Shown here: piece after piece, positions 45,732 through 56,105 of the stretch
Position numbering within the stretch: the first letter of the stretch is position 1
How the letters are laid out: each line of letters opens with the position of its first letter
Assembly (NCBI GenBank): GCA_011037195.1
Contig: JAAEAF010005048.1
Coordinates: 1-64,000, forward strand
Direction of reading: 5' to 3'
DNA length: 64,000 nt
Origin: Triatoma infestans
Lineage: Eukaryota > Arthropoda > Insecta > Hemiptera > Reduviidae
Position numbers and translations under genes: made by a program
Notes under the pieces: generated by a model
What the model was told of the DNA's origin: nothing
Database searches by the model: none
What the model saw: only the letters and a program-made list of their open reading frames with translations

Positions 45732-46707
45732 CCGTGGTCCCCAACCATATGCCCGCGGGCGCCATGGCGCCCGACCGCTGTTTTGTAAGTGCTACCATGA
45801 AATAAAAACAAAAGAAAAGCAAAACATTTGAAATTTAAGCGAAAATTTATATTAAAAATAAATTAAATTGATAGATTTTTGAAATTTTAAGATTCAAAAA
45901 CCAAAAATTTTCATTTATAATTTTATTCAAACTGTAAACTGCAAATTACCTTACAGTTAGGTTATTTATAGTTACTGTTAGGTCCTGACTAATAGTGTTT
46001 TGTAACTTCCCTAGCTTTCTGTTGTTCGTTATTGATACATTTTATTAAATAAATTTTTAATCCTAAAATGACTGGGCCAAGTAAAAGATCTCGATCCCAT
46101 AATTTCAATATACAGATTGGGAAGAATCCTATTGTTTCGTAAATATTAAAGATTAATGTGTTTGTCTATTGTGGGTAGTACAGTTGCAGTGGCAAAAAAA
46201 TATAACGTTAAACGCTACTTCATTTCTAAACATAGCACTTTTGATAACTAATTATCCAGTTAAATCTCAAATTAGAAAGAAAAAAATAAAAGATCTAAAA
46301 CTAAATTTATGTATTTATTAATACATATTTATGTGGATACATATTTATGTTCATTGTTTTCAACCATGAACATAATAAAATCAAAATACAGATCTCGAAT
46401 TACCGACGAGCATCTTGATGACTGTCTGCGGACAGGAATATCAGCCTACAACCCTGACTATGAGGCATTCGCCTGATTGTGATGGTCAGTGGTAAGATCA
46501 CACTAACTTTTAATAAAACTTATTTGTATTGTATTTTTAGTTTGTCATACATAAGTAAATGTTAAATTAAATATATTGTTTTGTACATTATTTGTGTTAT
46601 TAATTTGAAAGTAACTATAAATTTAGCTTTAAAAAAATGAATGGTGCCCGTTACATCATCGGCAATTTGGAATATGCTCTTTGGTAATAAAAGGTTGGGG
46701 ACCACTG
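45732..46707 (+). mobile_element. hAT DNA transposon, internally deleted, with perfect 8-bp target duplication
   Basis: Seen: termini CCGTGGTCCCCAACC and GGTTGGGGACCACTG (14 of 15 bases pair), flanked by GTCTAGAG at 45724-45731 and 46708-46715. Known: hAT elements make 8-bp duplications and many have CAGTGGTCCCCAACC-type ends. Inside, a start at 46068 opens MTGPSKRSRSHNFN, and after frame breaks STVAVAKKYNVKRYFISKHS (to about 46247) is the second half of a BED-type zinc finger. About 110 bp later MNIIKSKYRSRITDEHLDDC ends at a stop at 46474-46476, matching the C-terminal dimerisation tail. The ~400-residue catalytic (RNase H-like) region between them is missing. The element cannot make an active transposase. 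Confidence 0.93.
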
Positions 46708-46744
46708 GTCTAGAGGGTATGGAATTTTATTTAATATTCCTTTT

Positions 46745-47750
46745 TACTTTCTCTTAATCCTAGTAAGAGGAGAAGTATTGTAATCGTGTCAAATTTTCGA
46801 TATCAAGTTTTTACCGGAAATATCCGTTTTGACGTGCCCTGAGTCCAGAAATGTGTTTTTTAGCAAATGATCTTTTGTGTGTGTGTGTGTGTGTGTGTAT
46901 GTATGCATGTGAACAGCATAGCTAAAAAACAAAAAACTGTAGAAAGTTGAAACGTGATATTCCGTTTAGGTATCACCATGGGATCTCACAGTACGCTATC
47001 TGTCATAATTCCTCAACCAGAATTACCACTATACTAGTTAGTTTTTTTACTATTTTGCAATTTTCTCAAAAATGACACTGACGATTTCTTCAAACTTGGT
47101 ATATCAAATACACATACAATACTTGAAACACATACTTCTATTTGAAACATTTCTCCGGGAAAATTCTTTAAGGGCACTTTTGGGGGAGGGTGGGGTTAGG
47201 TTTTTGCTCTAAAGTGCTATTTCAGTTTATTGTACAATTCTGTCATCTAAATAATATTAATTATAATTAAATATATTGTTGAAATTTTGAGTTTGAAAAA
47301 AATTGAACGACTGGAAGTGCGTTTTTCCTGAACTGAATTTTTCAGTTTTTTGGTATTTTTTTTTTTTTACTTTCTTGCGCTTTTCTCGAAAATAGCTCGG
47401 ACGATTTTCTATAAACTTCCTATAACAACTATACATACAATGATCTACAACTTTTAATTAAAACATTTCTCTGGAAAAATTCATTTAAGGGCACTTTTGG
47501 GGGAGGAGTGAGGTGATGTTTTTCTCTAAAGTGCTATCACAGTTGATTATACAATTCTACCATCCAAACAAAATAAATTACAAATTAATAAAATTCCGCG
47601 TTTAAAGAAAATTAGTAAACCGGAAGTACGCTTTTACTGAACATTTTTTTTCGGTTTTCGATGAATTTCATCAAATTTGGTACACAAACTCTAAAATTTG
47701 TCAATTACAATTTTGAAAACTGGAGTAAGTGAGTGTTTCACACAAGATTT
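46745..47750 (-). repeat. RPT-1, full unit, reverse orientation
   Basis: Reads ACTTTCTCTTAATCCTAGTA at the low end, then TTTTTACCGGAAATATCCGT, a (GT)n tract at 46874-46898 and TATCACCATGGGATCTCACA. The sub-repeat landmarks are inverted (GAACGACTGGAAGTGCG at about 47306 and AAACCGGAAGTACGC at about 47618). It ends GAGTGTTTCACACAAGATTT at the high end, where the next unit begins. Confidence 0.9.
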
Positions 47751-48271
47751 TTTTTTACTTTCTCTAACTGCTATTAGAGGAATTATTGTGCGATCATAAA
47801 AAAGTTTCGAAATTGAGTTTTCGACGGAAATACACGTTTTGAAGTTCCCTGAGTCCAAAATATGGTTTTTAGAAAATGGTCCTGTATATGTGGATGTGTG
47901 TGAAAAGAATATCTTAAAAACGAAAAGTTGCCAGAAGCTCAAATTTGGTATTTCGTTTTGGTAAAGACACGGAAGTTTTGGGGCAAAATCCAATCAACCG
48001 GAACTGCCACTTTATTGAATGTTTTTATACAGTTTTCTACCTATTTTCTCTAAAACGGCTCCAATGATTTTCTTTACATTAATAATGTGAACTACACATA
48101 CAAAGTTTTTACTGAACACTTTTTCCAGTTTCGCGATTTTTCTTCATAAAAGACGAATTTTAATAATGTTTGGTGTAACTTTTCAGTTGCACCAAGTGAC
48201 TGTAAAGTTTTCAGTTGAAATTATGTAAACTTTAGTAAGAGAAAGCTTTATGAGTGTTTCATAACAAATTT
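47751..48271 (-). repeat. RPT-1, second unit of a head-to-tail pair, shortened
   Basis: Starts directly after the previous unit with TTTTTTACTTTCTCTAACTG and CTATTAGAGGAATTATTGTG, continues GAAGTTCCCTGAGTCCAAAA and AACCGGAACTGCCACTTTAT, and ends TGAGTGTTTCATAACAAATT. It is more diverged than its neighbour and lacks about half the unit. The 100-codon minus-strand frame at 47691-47993 spans the junction and is not a gene. Confidence 0.8.
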
Positions 48272-49145
48272 TGTACGTATATAAAAGGTAGCCGTTCCTC
48301 ATATTTTTAAAATTCCCTGTAATATTTAAAATAAATGATACATTTTAATAAATGGTTTTATTCAAGAGAATAATGGATTGATTATTTTCTTTGTAAGGAC
48401 GAAGATGGATGACACCTTGTAATAAATATGTGCAGTTTGACAGAAATAGAACAAAAAAATGAAAATAAAAGTCATAGAGCAATAAGTATATATTTAACTG
48501 AAAAGTTTATTTATTGCAGAAAATACCTGGAATATTGAATTAATAAATAAATATAGTAAATATTAATTAATATCAGAAGATTTCTGTTTAAAAAATATTA
48601 GGTAATAATTGTGGTTGTAAAAATTATTGAACGTAAGAGATTTTATAATAATTAAACAATTAATATATAAGTATTAAATAAATACAGCCCATTCTTACAT
48701 TGCAATGATCTATTCTTCGTTGGTTATATATTTACGTTTATGTTTTTTTTTCTTTGGAATTATCATAAATAATATTACTTTATTAATAAAATATATCTAT
48801 ATGAATAAAGAAAAGAAAGATTATTTAAAATATTTAACTAAATTGAATTTAAATAAATTTATAATTAACATACTATAATGAATCTAATCAACTGTATTCC
48901 AAACTAAATCTCTCAATCTTTATATTCTACTACAATTTCAAACTGGAAATTGTTTGCCTCCCCAAGTTTAACAGCATATAACAACTTGAAAAGCATTAGG
49001 GGTAACAAGGTTTTTACACAAATCCAGCGCTTGTCTATTAAAGTTATAGATTACATTGCCCAACACTAAGCTTAGTAATTCAAAGGTTATTTGTTGTAAA
49101 ATATATGATGTAATTTTATACAACACTAACGGACGACAATTTTTC
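48272..49145. other. AT-rich stretch, nothing recognised
   Basis: Only A/T-rich unique sequence. The minus-strand frame at 48968-49153 has no motif. Confidence 0.45.
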
Positions 49146-49425
49146 TTGAACACTTGTTGTGGTTGGCTCTGCAGAGCGTGAAAGGATCAGAGAAATTTTT
49201 TGGGGATAGCCTGCTTCTTTTTGTGATCATCGACCGTTTTTGGGCTTATGCCCATCATCAGAATGTTTTTGTCAAAACAGTGTGATAACATAGAATTGCA
49301 CAGAGGAAATTTATTGATACATGATGTATTGTAACAACTAAATTTGCTCTTTGCAAGTCTGACAAAAATATCCTGATGATGGGCGAACAAAAAGAATCAG
49401 GTTATCTCGTAAAAAAGTCTGTGAT
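49146..49425. repeat. FB-1 hairpin element, two-armed copy
   Basis: The left arm starts TTGTTGTGGTTGGCTCTGCA, followed by GGATAGCCTGCTTCTTTTTG and CATCGACCGTTTTTGGGCTT, to ACAGAGGAAATTTATTGATA. The right arm returns as TTTGCTCTTTGCAAGTCTGA, ATATCCTGATGATGGGCGAA and CAGGTTATCTCGTAAAAA. The 5' tip TTGTTGTGGT... matches the inverse of the right tip of the copy ending at 57764, which helps fix the family's outer end. Confidence 0.78.
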
Positions 49426-49514
49426 TTATTAAACACTGTTTAATTCCCCTATCACCTTCCAGGTGTTACCTTATACTGAAATGGAAAACCTGAAAATTTC
49501 AGCTTTCTGAATCC

Positions 49515-50482
49515 AAAAAAAATCTGGTGTGAAACGCTCACACAACTTTCTCTTACTCCAGTTCTCAAAATTATAATTGACAAATTTTATAGTTTGTGTA
49601 CCAAATATAATGAAATTCGTCAAAAACTGGAAAAAAAACTGTCCAGCAAAAGCGCACTTCCGGTTTACTAATTTCCTTGAAACTCGGAATTTCAGCCATC
49701 TATTTATTTCTAACAAATTATGGTTGGATAGCACTTTGATGAAAATCTAACCCCACCCCTCCCCTAAAAGAATTTTCCTAGATAAATGTTTTAGATAAAA
49801 GTTGTAGATCTTTGCATGTTTAGTTTATGTACGAAGTTTCAAAAAAATCGTCGGAGCCATTTTTGAGAAAATTGCGAAAAAGTGAATAAATCATTTAGTA
49901 AAGTGGTAAAGTTAACGCACTTCCGGTTATCCGATTTTTTTCCAACTCGGAATTTCAACAACATATTTAATTCTAATTAACATTATTTAGATGACAGAAT
50001 TGTCTAATAAACTGAAATAGCACTTTAGATGGAAACCTAACCCCACCCCTCCCCTAAAAGTGCCCCTCAGTGCATTTTCTCGGAGAAATATTTCAAATAA
50101 AAGTTGTAGCTTTTGTATGTGTGATTGATGTTTGAAGTTTAAAGAAAATCGTCGGAGCCAGTTTTGAGAAAATCGCAAAAAAGTAAAAAAACCAACTAGT
50201 AAAGTGGTACTTCCGGTTGAGGAATTTTGACAGATAACGTAGTGTCAGATCCCACGGTGATACCTAAACGGAATATGAAGTTTCAACTTTCTATGGTTTT
50301 TTCGTTATGAGGTATGCTGTTCAGATACATACATACATACACACAGACACACACACAGACCATTTGCTGAAAACCACTTTTTTTGACTCAGGGGACCTCG
50401 AAACGGATATTTCCGGTGAAAACTCGATACCGAAAATTTGACACGATTACAATACTTCCTCTTACTAGGAGTAAGAGAAAGT
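49515..50482 (+). repeat. RPT-1, reference copy (complete unit)
   Basis: Best unit for describing the family. 5' end: TCTGGTGTGAAACGCTCACA (GTGTGA...TCACAC can pair), then ACTTTCTCTTACTCCAGTTC. Three diverged sub-repeats follow, each with a CACTTCCGG-type landmark (49654 before TTTACTAATT, 49917 before TTATCCGATT, 50209 before TTGAGGAATT). They also share ACCCCACCCCTCCCCTAAAA, AATAAAAGTTGTAG and GAGAAAATTGC blocks. The 3' part has a (CA)n tract, ACAGACCATTTGCTGAAAAC, GGGGACCTCGAAACGGATAT and CACGATTACAATACTTCC. It ends in a hairpin CTCTTACT-AGG-AGTAAGAG followed by AAAGT and an A run. The outermost ACTTTCTCTTACTCC and GGAGTAAGAGAAAGT are inverse repeats. No open frame is conserved between copies. 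I know no name for it. Confidence 0.9.
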
Positions 50483-50624
50483 AAAAAAAATGTTTCAAAT
50501 AAGGATTATGGGTTTTTTGTGTAAGTGTAAGGAAAATTTTGTGAAAAAAGTGAAAAACTGCAAAAAAAAAACCTGCCTGTTCACTTTCCCTTTGATTTAA
50601 ATTTGATATTATAATGGGAGTAAC

Positions 50625-51167
50625 AAGGAAAGAGAATTAGGGAGAATGTATTTTAGAGAAATTATCTAGATGGTATGCTGTAACACTGTATAATAAATAG
50701 AACACACAAACTGCAAGGATTTTACAGTAAAATAGAAGTTAGGTAGCGAGTGGAATATAAAGAGACAGATTGGCTGAGTAACAAGAAGCTAGTAGATAGG
50801 TTGCTGACTGGATATAAACTGGTCGTAAACTGTCCTCAACTGTACTGTTGTCACTCTATTTATATGAATCGACGTGTCTCTTCCTAGTCAGGCCTAGGTG
50901 GGGGAGTAAATAAATTTTGATTCATTTAATGTGTGCTTCTCCGCTCTTCGAATTCTATGTATCTTTAATCCAATTACAGTATCTATTTAACATCAATTCT
51001 CCTCTGAATTATAAGGTGTTCGCAGTACCATAAGGTATTCTGAAATAACATTTTAGAAGAACCGGTGTAGTGGGATCCGAATTATTATAGATTCACAGGA
51101 TCCGAAGAGCGGTGAAACATAGAAATGAATCAATCTAGTTACTCGGTACCTAGGCTAGGCTAGGTGG

Positions 51168-51244
<77 letters not shown>

Positions 51245-51474
51245 GTAGCCGAGCTAACCCTACAACACAGTTTTTACAATAGTTTACTTAACAACTAGTC
51301 AGCAACCTATCTTCTACCCTCTTACTACTCAGCCAACCTGTTTATATAAATTTCTCTCGCTACCTAACTTCTATTGTAAAGTCCTTGCAGTTTGTGCGTT
51401 TCTTTCATTACACAGTGTTCAGCATACAATCTAGTTATTTCTTCAAAATCCATTCTCTCAAATTCTCTCTCCTT
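50625..51474. mobile_element. long inverted-repeat (foldback) element, about 850 bp
   Basis: The left arm 50625-50970 and right arm 51090-51474 are inverse copies. Outer AAGGAAAGAGAATT pairs with the inverse of AATTCTCTCTCCTT. CACACAAACTGCAAGGATTT pairs with the inverse around AAGTCCTTGCAGTTTGTGCG. AAGTTAGGTAGCGAG and GATAGGTTGCTGACT also pair, as does inner CCGCTCTTCGAATTCTATG with GATCCGAAGAGCGGTG. The middle (~120 bp) is unpaired. The right arm alone contains a (CT)n(AT)n tract at 51171-51244. No transposase frame. The 70-codon frame at 51364-51576 lies in the right arm and beyond and is not accepted. Confidence 0.8.
51171..51244. repeat. compound microsatellite (CT)n(AT)n
   Basis: About 20 CT units followed by TATATATATATGTATATATA-type repeats, lying inside the right arm of the inverted-repeat element. 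Confidence 0.95.
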
Positions 51475-51724
51475 CTCACATACAATATAACTATAAAAAA
51501 AAAAAAATAATAATAATTTCTCTAGTAAAAGTGCTTGAAATAAAAAAGATCGGCTAATATTTATGTTAACATGCAAAGCGAGAAGAAAATATCAGCGCCA
51601 GTGTTTGAAGAAATAAAAACAGAAATAATAATCATTAAAATTTCACTTTAAAGTGATGATGGATTTTGACCGAAACTTTCTTGATGAATCCTAAACTGGC
51701 AACTAATGGATTTTATTAAGTATA

Positions 51725-51893
51725 AGCGATTTTTTTTCGATTTTTCGTTTTTGTGATATTTTGTTCGCAAATTCATAAAACTTTTTTTTTCCCATAATCA
51801 GGATGTCTCAAAAAATATACGAGTATAGCCGGTGAAAATTTAAGTTTCATAAATTTGATACGATCGCGCACACAAGTCCTCTTACTTATACGA
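51725..51893 (+). repeat. RPT-1 3' end, diverged
   Basis: TTTTTCGTTTTTGTGATATT, CAGGATGTCTCAAAAAATAT, GCCGGTGAAAATTTAAGTTT and GATACGATCGCGCACACAAG, then TCCTCTTACTTATACG, in the order of the unit's last 170 bp. Confidence 0.55.
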
Positions 51894-52290
51894 TGCAACA
51901 GTCCTTAGAGCAAGGCCTGGACCTCCTCAATAAGTCTATTTTCCACATTTGTTCTGGTCTGCCGCCTTGTGGTGCCTATCTTTTTACTCCAACCCGACAG
52001 AGGTCATCTTCCATGTCCAGTCGAGGGCGAATTCCTCGAATTCTTGTGCTTTCCTGGTTTCCTGTTTAATAATTTCCGAGGTAACCTCTCCGAAGGCATC
52101 CTCTCTCCACGTGTGCCGACCATCTCTAACTCCCTTTCTTTATTTGGGCGTCTGTATCCGGCTCTCCAAACAGTTCTTCATTTTTTCTTATCTTCCAGTC
52201 GCCATTCGCTCACTTTGAACCAAATAAATAGTCATACTTTTCTCTCCCAAACATCGAGGATCTTTCGTTTTTAACATTTCTTCTTATTCC
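51894..52290 (-). pseudogene. non-LTR endonuclease-RT C-terminal relic
   Basis: Seen on the minus strand across frames: RSMFGREKYDYL, KNEELFGEPDTDAQIKKGS (then a stop where Arg is expected), RWSAHVERMPSERLPRKLL and NRKPGKHKNSRN. Known: the family tail reads RKIL+.IFGP, WRIR.N.EL...., EPDI...IK..RLRW.GHV.RM...R.P+..L....G.R..GRP+. Here the first arginine of RLRW is replaced by a stop, and other frame breaks follow. The three overlapping plus-strand frames at 51949-52274 are shadows. It is not obviously the same family as the relic at 41930. Confidence 0.8.
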
Positions 52291-53031
52291 TCTTACTGCA
52301 ATGAAAAAACTGCATTCTATCCAGAAAAAGATAAGCCAAAAAATAATCACCTTAACAATTAGTCTTAATAATTATAAATTAGTCTTAATAATCACCTTAA
52401 TAATTTCTCTTTTTACAAAAAGCTGTTTATAAGAAATCTTAACTCTTCACTCCTGTTCTCTTAATGGAAATAAAAACAATTGAAGAACTACCTTTTTTCA
52501 AATTAAATATTGTTTAATATCTATTTTGTATAATATATTGCTATGTTTAAGGGTTTCACCGTGAGTGGTCTGTTAAAATCATGAATTGTACCATTGAAAA
52601 CAAAGTCAATCAAGGAGAACATTCAACTAAAATGTGCTGCTATCTAACGGTTGCTTCCATTCAATATAACTTGAATTACCTCATCTAGGAATTTCAAGAG
52701 AATTCAATCTATCTGGTACAAACCATTCATTGCTCCATTTAATTTACAGACCATTCACTGTCTGTAAGTGCTAATGTAAAAGGGATAAAGTTTTTTTTTA
52801 AATTGGTTTGGTAATCAGCAAGATATTATTTATTGGTAACCCCAAAGTCCTTGTCTATCACAATAAAAATTGGATAAAGGACACTTGAGTTGTTTTTATT
52901 ATAACACTTAAGATCATTAATCAAAATTTAATAAAAGAATATTCAATTAAATCAACGTTTCTGGAAACTAAAAAGTAAATAATATTAATGGTAAGTCATT
53001 AAAAAATATTACTAAGTAAGAAGGTTTAACA
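52291..53031. other. AT-rich stretch, nothing recognised
   Basis: Contains a short local duplication of AATTAGTCTTAATAAT at 52358-52390. No gene signal was seen. Confidence 0.45.
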
Positions 53032-53033
53032 TA

Positions 53034-53935
53034 CGAGGGTCATTCAATAAGTAACGAGACAAATCGCTGTAGCTCAGAAACGGTTTGTTTAATCAATGTA
53101 ATAGTTTCAGTGCGTCAAGTTGGCATCCTTGTACTTAATTTCTCATCAGCTGTTCGAGAGTATTTGGTAAGCATAACTTCAAATGTATTCAGTTAACAAT
53201 GTTGAGTCCGCTCGAGCATTGCACCTCGGAAGAACAATACTCAGTGATTAGATTTTTAGTTGCAGAGGGTCTCAAAGGTAGTGAAATCCACGAAGAAATG
53301 TTGAAAACGTATGGGAATAATGTTTGACCCGTTCGAACATTTACAATTGGGAAGAATAGTTTAAAAGTGGCCGTGTAAGTGACTGTGACGAGCAACGAAG
53401 TAGACGACCGGTTGAAGTTGCAACTTCTTCTCTCGAGTCTCGGTTTAACGCGTTAATTCAGGACAACAGGCGTATTACTCTAGAACTGATAGTTGAAGAT
53501 GTGCACGCGAATGTTGGAACTGTCCATAACATTATTTAGAATAAGATACAGTACAAGAAAACTTGTGCGACATGGGTTACAAGATAACTTATGAGCGCCC
53601 ACAAAGAAACCAAGAAAAAGTGGGGTGGGAGATCTTTCTACATCCCCCTACAGCCCCGTGCTCGCCCCATCAGACTTTCATTTGTTTGGACCCCTTAAAG
53701 AGGCTTTACGTAGGAAACATTTTCAATTCAATGAAAAAGTTAAAAATCAGGTGCAAAAGTGGCTTCGAGATCAACCCAAAGAATTTTATGCCAGAGGCAT
53801 ACAAAAATTAGAAGAACGATGGGACAAGTGTATAAATGTAAAAAAGTTTTGAAAAGTAGCCAAAGTTTTGTATTGATTAAAGAAATCGTTTCTGAGCTAC
53901 ACAGATTTGTCTCGTTACTTATTGAATGTGCCTCG
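53034..53935 (+). mobile_element. mariner transposon, internally deleted (902 bp), TA duplication present
   Basis: Seen: ends CGAGGGTCATTCAATAAGTA and, inverted, CGAGGCACATTCAATAAGTA. The inverse repeat continues through ACGAGACAAATC and GTAGCTCAGAAACG for about 60 bp, and TA flanks both sides (53032-53033, 53936-53937). A transposase relic starts at 53199 (MLSPLEHCTSEEQYSVIRFL, then AEGLKGSEIHEEMLKTYGNN and a stop), the N-terminal helix-turn-helix. After more stops it jumps at about 53610 to KSGVGDLSTSPYSPVLAPSD and FHLFGPLKEALRRKHFQFNE, ending at a stop at 53852. Known: mariner transposase is about 345 residues with a DD34D triad. Here ~150 residues holding the first two aspartates are missing. 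Confidence 0.93.
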
Positions 53936-54069
53936 TAATTGTTCTTTATGGGAGGCCATTTCAAATAGCCGGAAACACAATTATTTTATTTTGTAACAAA
54001 TACACACACTCACACATATACACAAGGTCAGAGAAAAGAGAAAGTTGGAAAGAAACACTCCGCTTCCTT

Positions 54070-54176
54070 TTTATTTTCTCTTACTACTGATAAGAGGAAA
54101 TACTGCGATGTTGGTAACTTTTCGAAACTTCGGTTTGAACAGAAATATGTTTTTTCATCGGAGAATAATGTTTTTA

Positions 54177-54235
<59 letters not shown>

Positions 54236-54800
54236 GAACAAAATATCTCAAAAAAAATCTTAGGTATCTCAAAATTTGGAATTAAAATACCTCAGGGTTC
54301 GACAATAACGTTTTTATGTTCCTCGATCAACCAAAGTTCGACTTTATACAGTACTTTTTTTACTTTTTTTTTAATTTTTCGAGATTTTCCTTAGAAAATA
54401 TCTTCAACGATTTTCTTTAAACTTCGTATATTGTCTACACATATAAATACTTATCACTTTTATTTGAAACATTTCACCAGGATAATTGGTTATGGAAGTT
54501 CTGAGGGAAACAACAACATAAAACTTTCCTCCAAAGTAACACTTCAGTACAATGTATGGTTCTGCCAGCTACATAATATTTTAAGATACACACCTGCATT
54601 ACTGGAATTCTAAATCTGATAACCCCGAAAAGTGGCTTTACAGAATATATTTTTGAGTTGTTTTGAAATTTTCTCGAATATGGAAATAGCTAGGATTTTC
54701 TTCTTTATACTTAGAATACTCTTTTACAAGATAAAAAGGAATCACTTACATCTCAAAACATTTTTTTCTGAAAAAAAAAAATGATATAAGGTGATTCTGA
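54070..54800 (-). repeat. RPT-1, reverse copy, diverged
   Basis: TTTTCTCTTACTACTGATAA, GAGGAAATACTGCGATGTTG and CTTCGGTTTGAACAGAAATA, then a (GT)n tract at 54180-54234 in the position of the family's (CA)n tract. ACTTTTATTTGAAACATTTC at about 54455 follows. The 72- and 71-codon frames over the GT tract are simple-repeat translations. Confidence 0.65.
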
Positions 54801-54877
54801 GGCATTTGCGACGTTAAAATTTTTAAACGTTGTGTTTCTTAATATTTATTGGCGCTGTCTATAATAACTACTATCTA

Positions 54878-55062
54878 TTTTTGTTGTGGTGGTTGGTTTC
54901 GCAGAGCTGAATGGCATCAGAGACATTTTCCATGGTAGGCTGCTTCATTTTGTGGTCATCGACCGGTTTCGGGCGTTCGCCCATCTTCAGAATGCGTTTT
55001 TTAGACAGTGTGACAATACAGACTTGCACAGAGCAAATTCAGTTTACACACTGACTGGTGTT
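54878..55062 (+). repeat. FB-1 single arm with complete 5' tip
   Basis: TTTTGTTGTGGTGGTTGGTT, TCGCAGAGCTGAATGGCATC, AGAGACATTTTCCATGGTAG, GCTGCTTCATTTTGTGGTCA, CGACCGGTTTCGGGCGTTCG, GACAGTGTGACAATACAGAC and TTGCACAGAGCAAATTCAGT, the full left arm. The opposite arm is missing. It lies just after an RPT-1 copy. Confidence 0.82.
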
Positions 55063-55589
55063 TTTAATTGTATTTAAAAACTAAACTCTTAAACAGGTCA
55101 AGGGGTATGGTGATGGTAACTGGATGGGAAAAAACACGTGTTTGGGTTGTTAAAGAGCAAATTTTCCTTAAAATGGAAACAACACGTGGGGATCTAAGTC
55201 TTAAACTCTGTTGTTGGAGGGAGATTCACTTTACAATTAACTAATCAAAATAAATTTAAAATTAAATAACGATTTAAACTAACATAATATAAAAATGAGC
55301 GATTAGAATAATAAAAATTAAAATAATTAAAACAAATAAACAACCAAGCAATATATAAGAGCAGGTTGTTTGATGACACTAAACATATTTTGCACCTCAC
55401 CCTTCACAATTCACATACGCCATCCACGCACGCATGTATACCTAAATATGTTTTTTATAATTAAGTTTTTTATAATTATGCATTTCACTCTTCCCACAAT
55501 AACAATAGAAACGCAATTACCAGTACAAATATTATACATGGAAAAAATGTTCTTACACAGATTTTAGTTTTAGGTCAGTTTTAAATCTG
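55063..55589. other. AT-rich stretch, nothing recognised
   Basis: No gene or shared repeat was seen. Confidence 0.45.
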
Positions 55590-56105
55590 CTCGTTATAAA
55601 AAAATAAGCGTTGGAAGCTTTTTCGAGAAAATACAAGAAAACTGAAAAATACATTTCAGTTTTAGACCTCAATAGTTAGGTTTAGAGGAAAACCTAACTC
55701 CACCTCTCCTCCAAAAGTGCAATTAAATGAATTTTTTCAAAGGAATGTTTTAAATAAAAGTTGTAGATTTTTGTAAGTGTAGTTGATATATCAAGTTTGA
55801 AGAAAATCGTCGGAGCCATTTTTGAGAAAATCGCAAAAAAGTGAAAAAAAAAAAACATGTAGTAAAGTGGTATTTCCGGTTGAGGAATTTTGACAGATGT
55901 CCGACCTACCGTCGGATTCTATGGTGACATAAGCAGAATATCAAGTTTGAATTTTCTACGATTTTTCGTGTTCGGGCTAGCATTTTCTAAAAACCACTTT
56001 TTTTTGACTTGGGGACGATCTCAAAACGGATATTTCCGGTGAATACTCGATATCGAAAGTTTGGCACGATTACAGTACTTCCTCTTACTAGGAGTAAGAG
56101 AAAGT
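55590..56105 (+). repeat. RPT-1, 3' half
   Basis: Enters at GAAGCTTTTTCGAGAAAATA, then CCTAACTCCACCTCTCCTCC, AATAAAAGTTGTAGATTTTT, GTATTTCCGGTTGAGGAATT, CAAAACGGATATTTCCGGTG and the terminal hairpin CTCTTACTAGGAGTAAGAGA. The 3' end is well preserved. The (CA)n tract is lost. Confidence 0.85.

Noticed and set aside
49515..50482. Helitron identity for RPT-1, suggested by the 3' hairpin
   Set aside because: No CTRR terminus after the hairpin, and the outer sequences are inverse repeats, which Helitrons lack. The class is left open.
54045..54394. two plus-strand frames rich in Cys-Val repeats
   Set aside because: They are translations of a (GT)n microsatellite and adjoining RPT-1 sequence.
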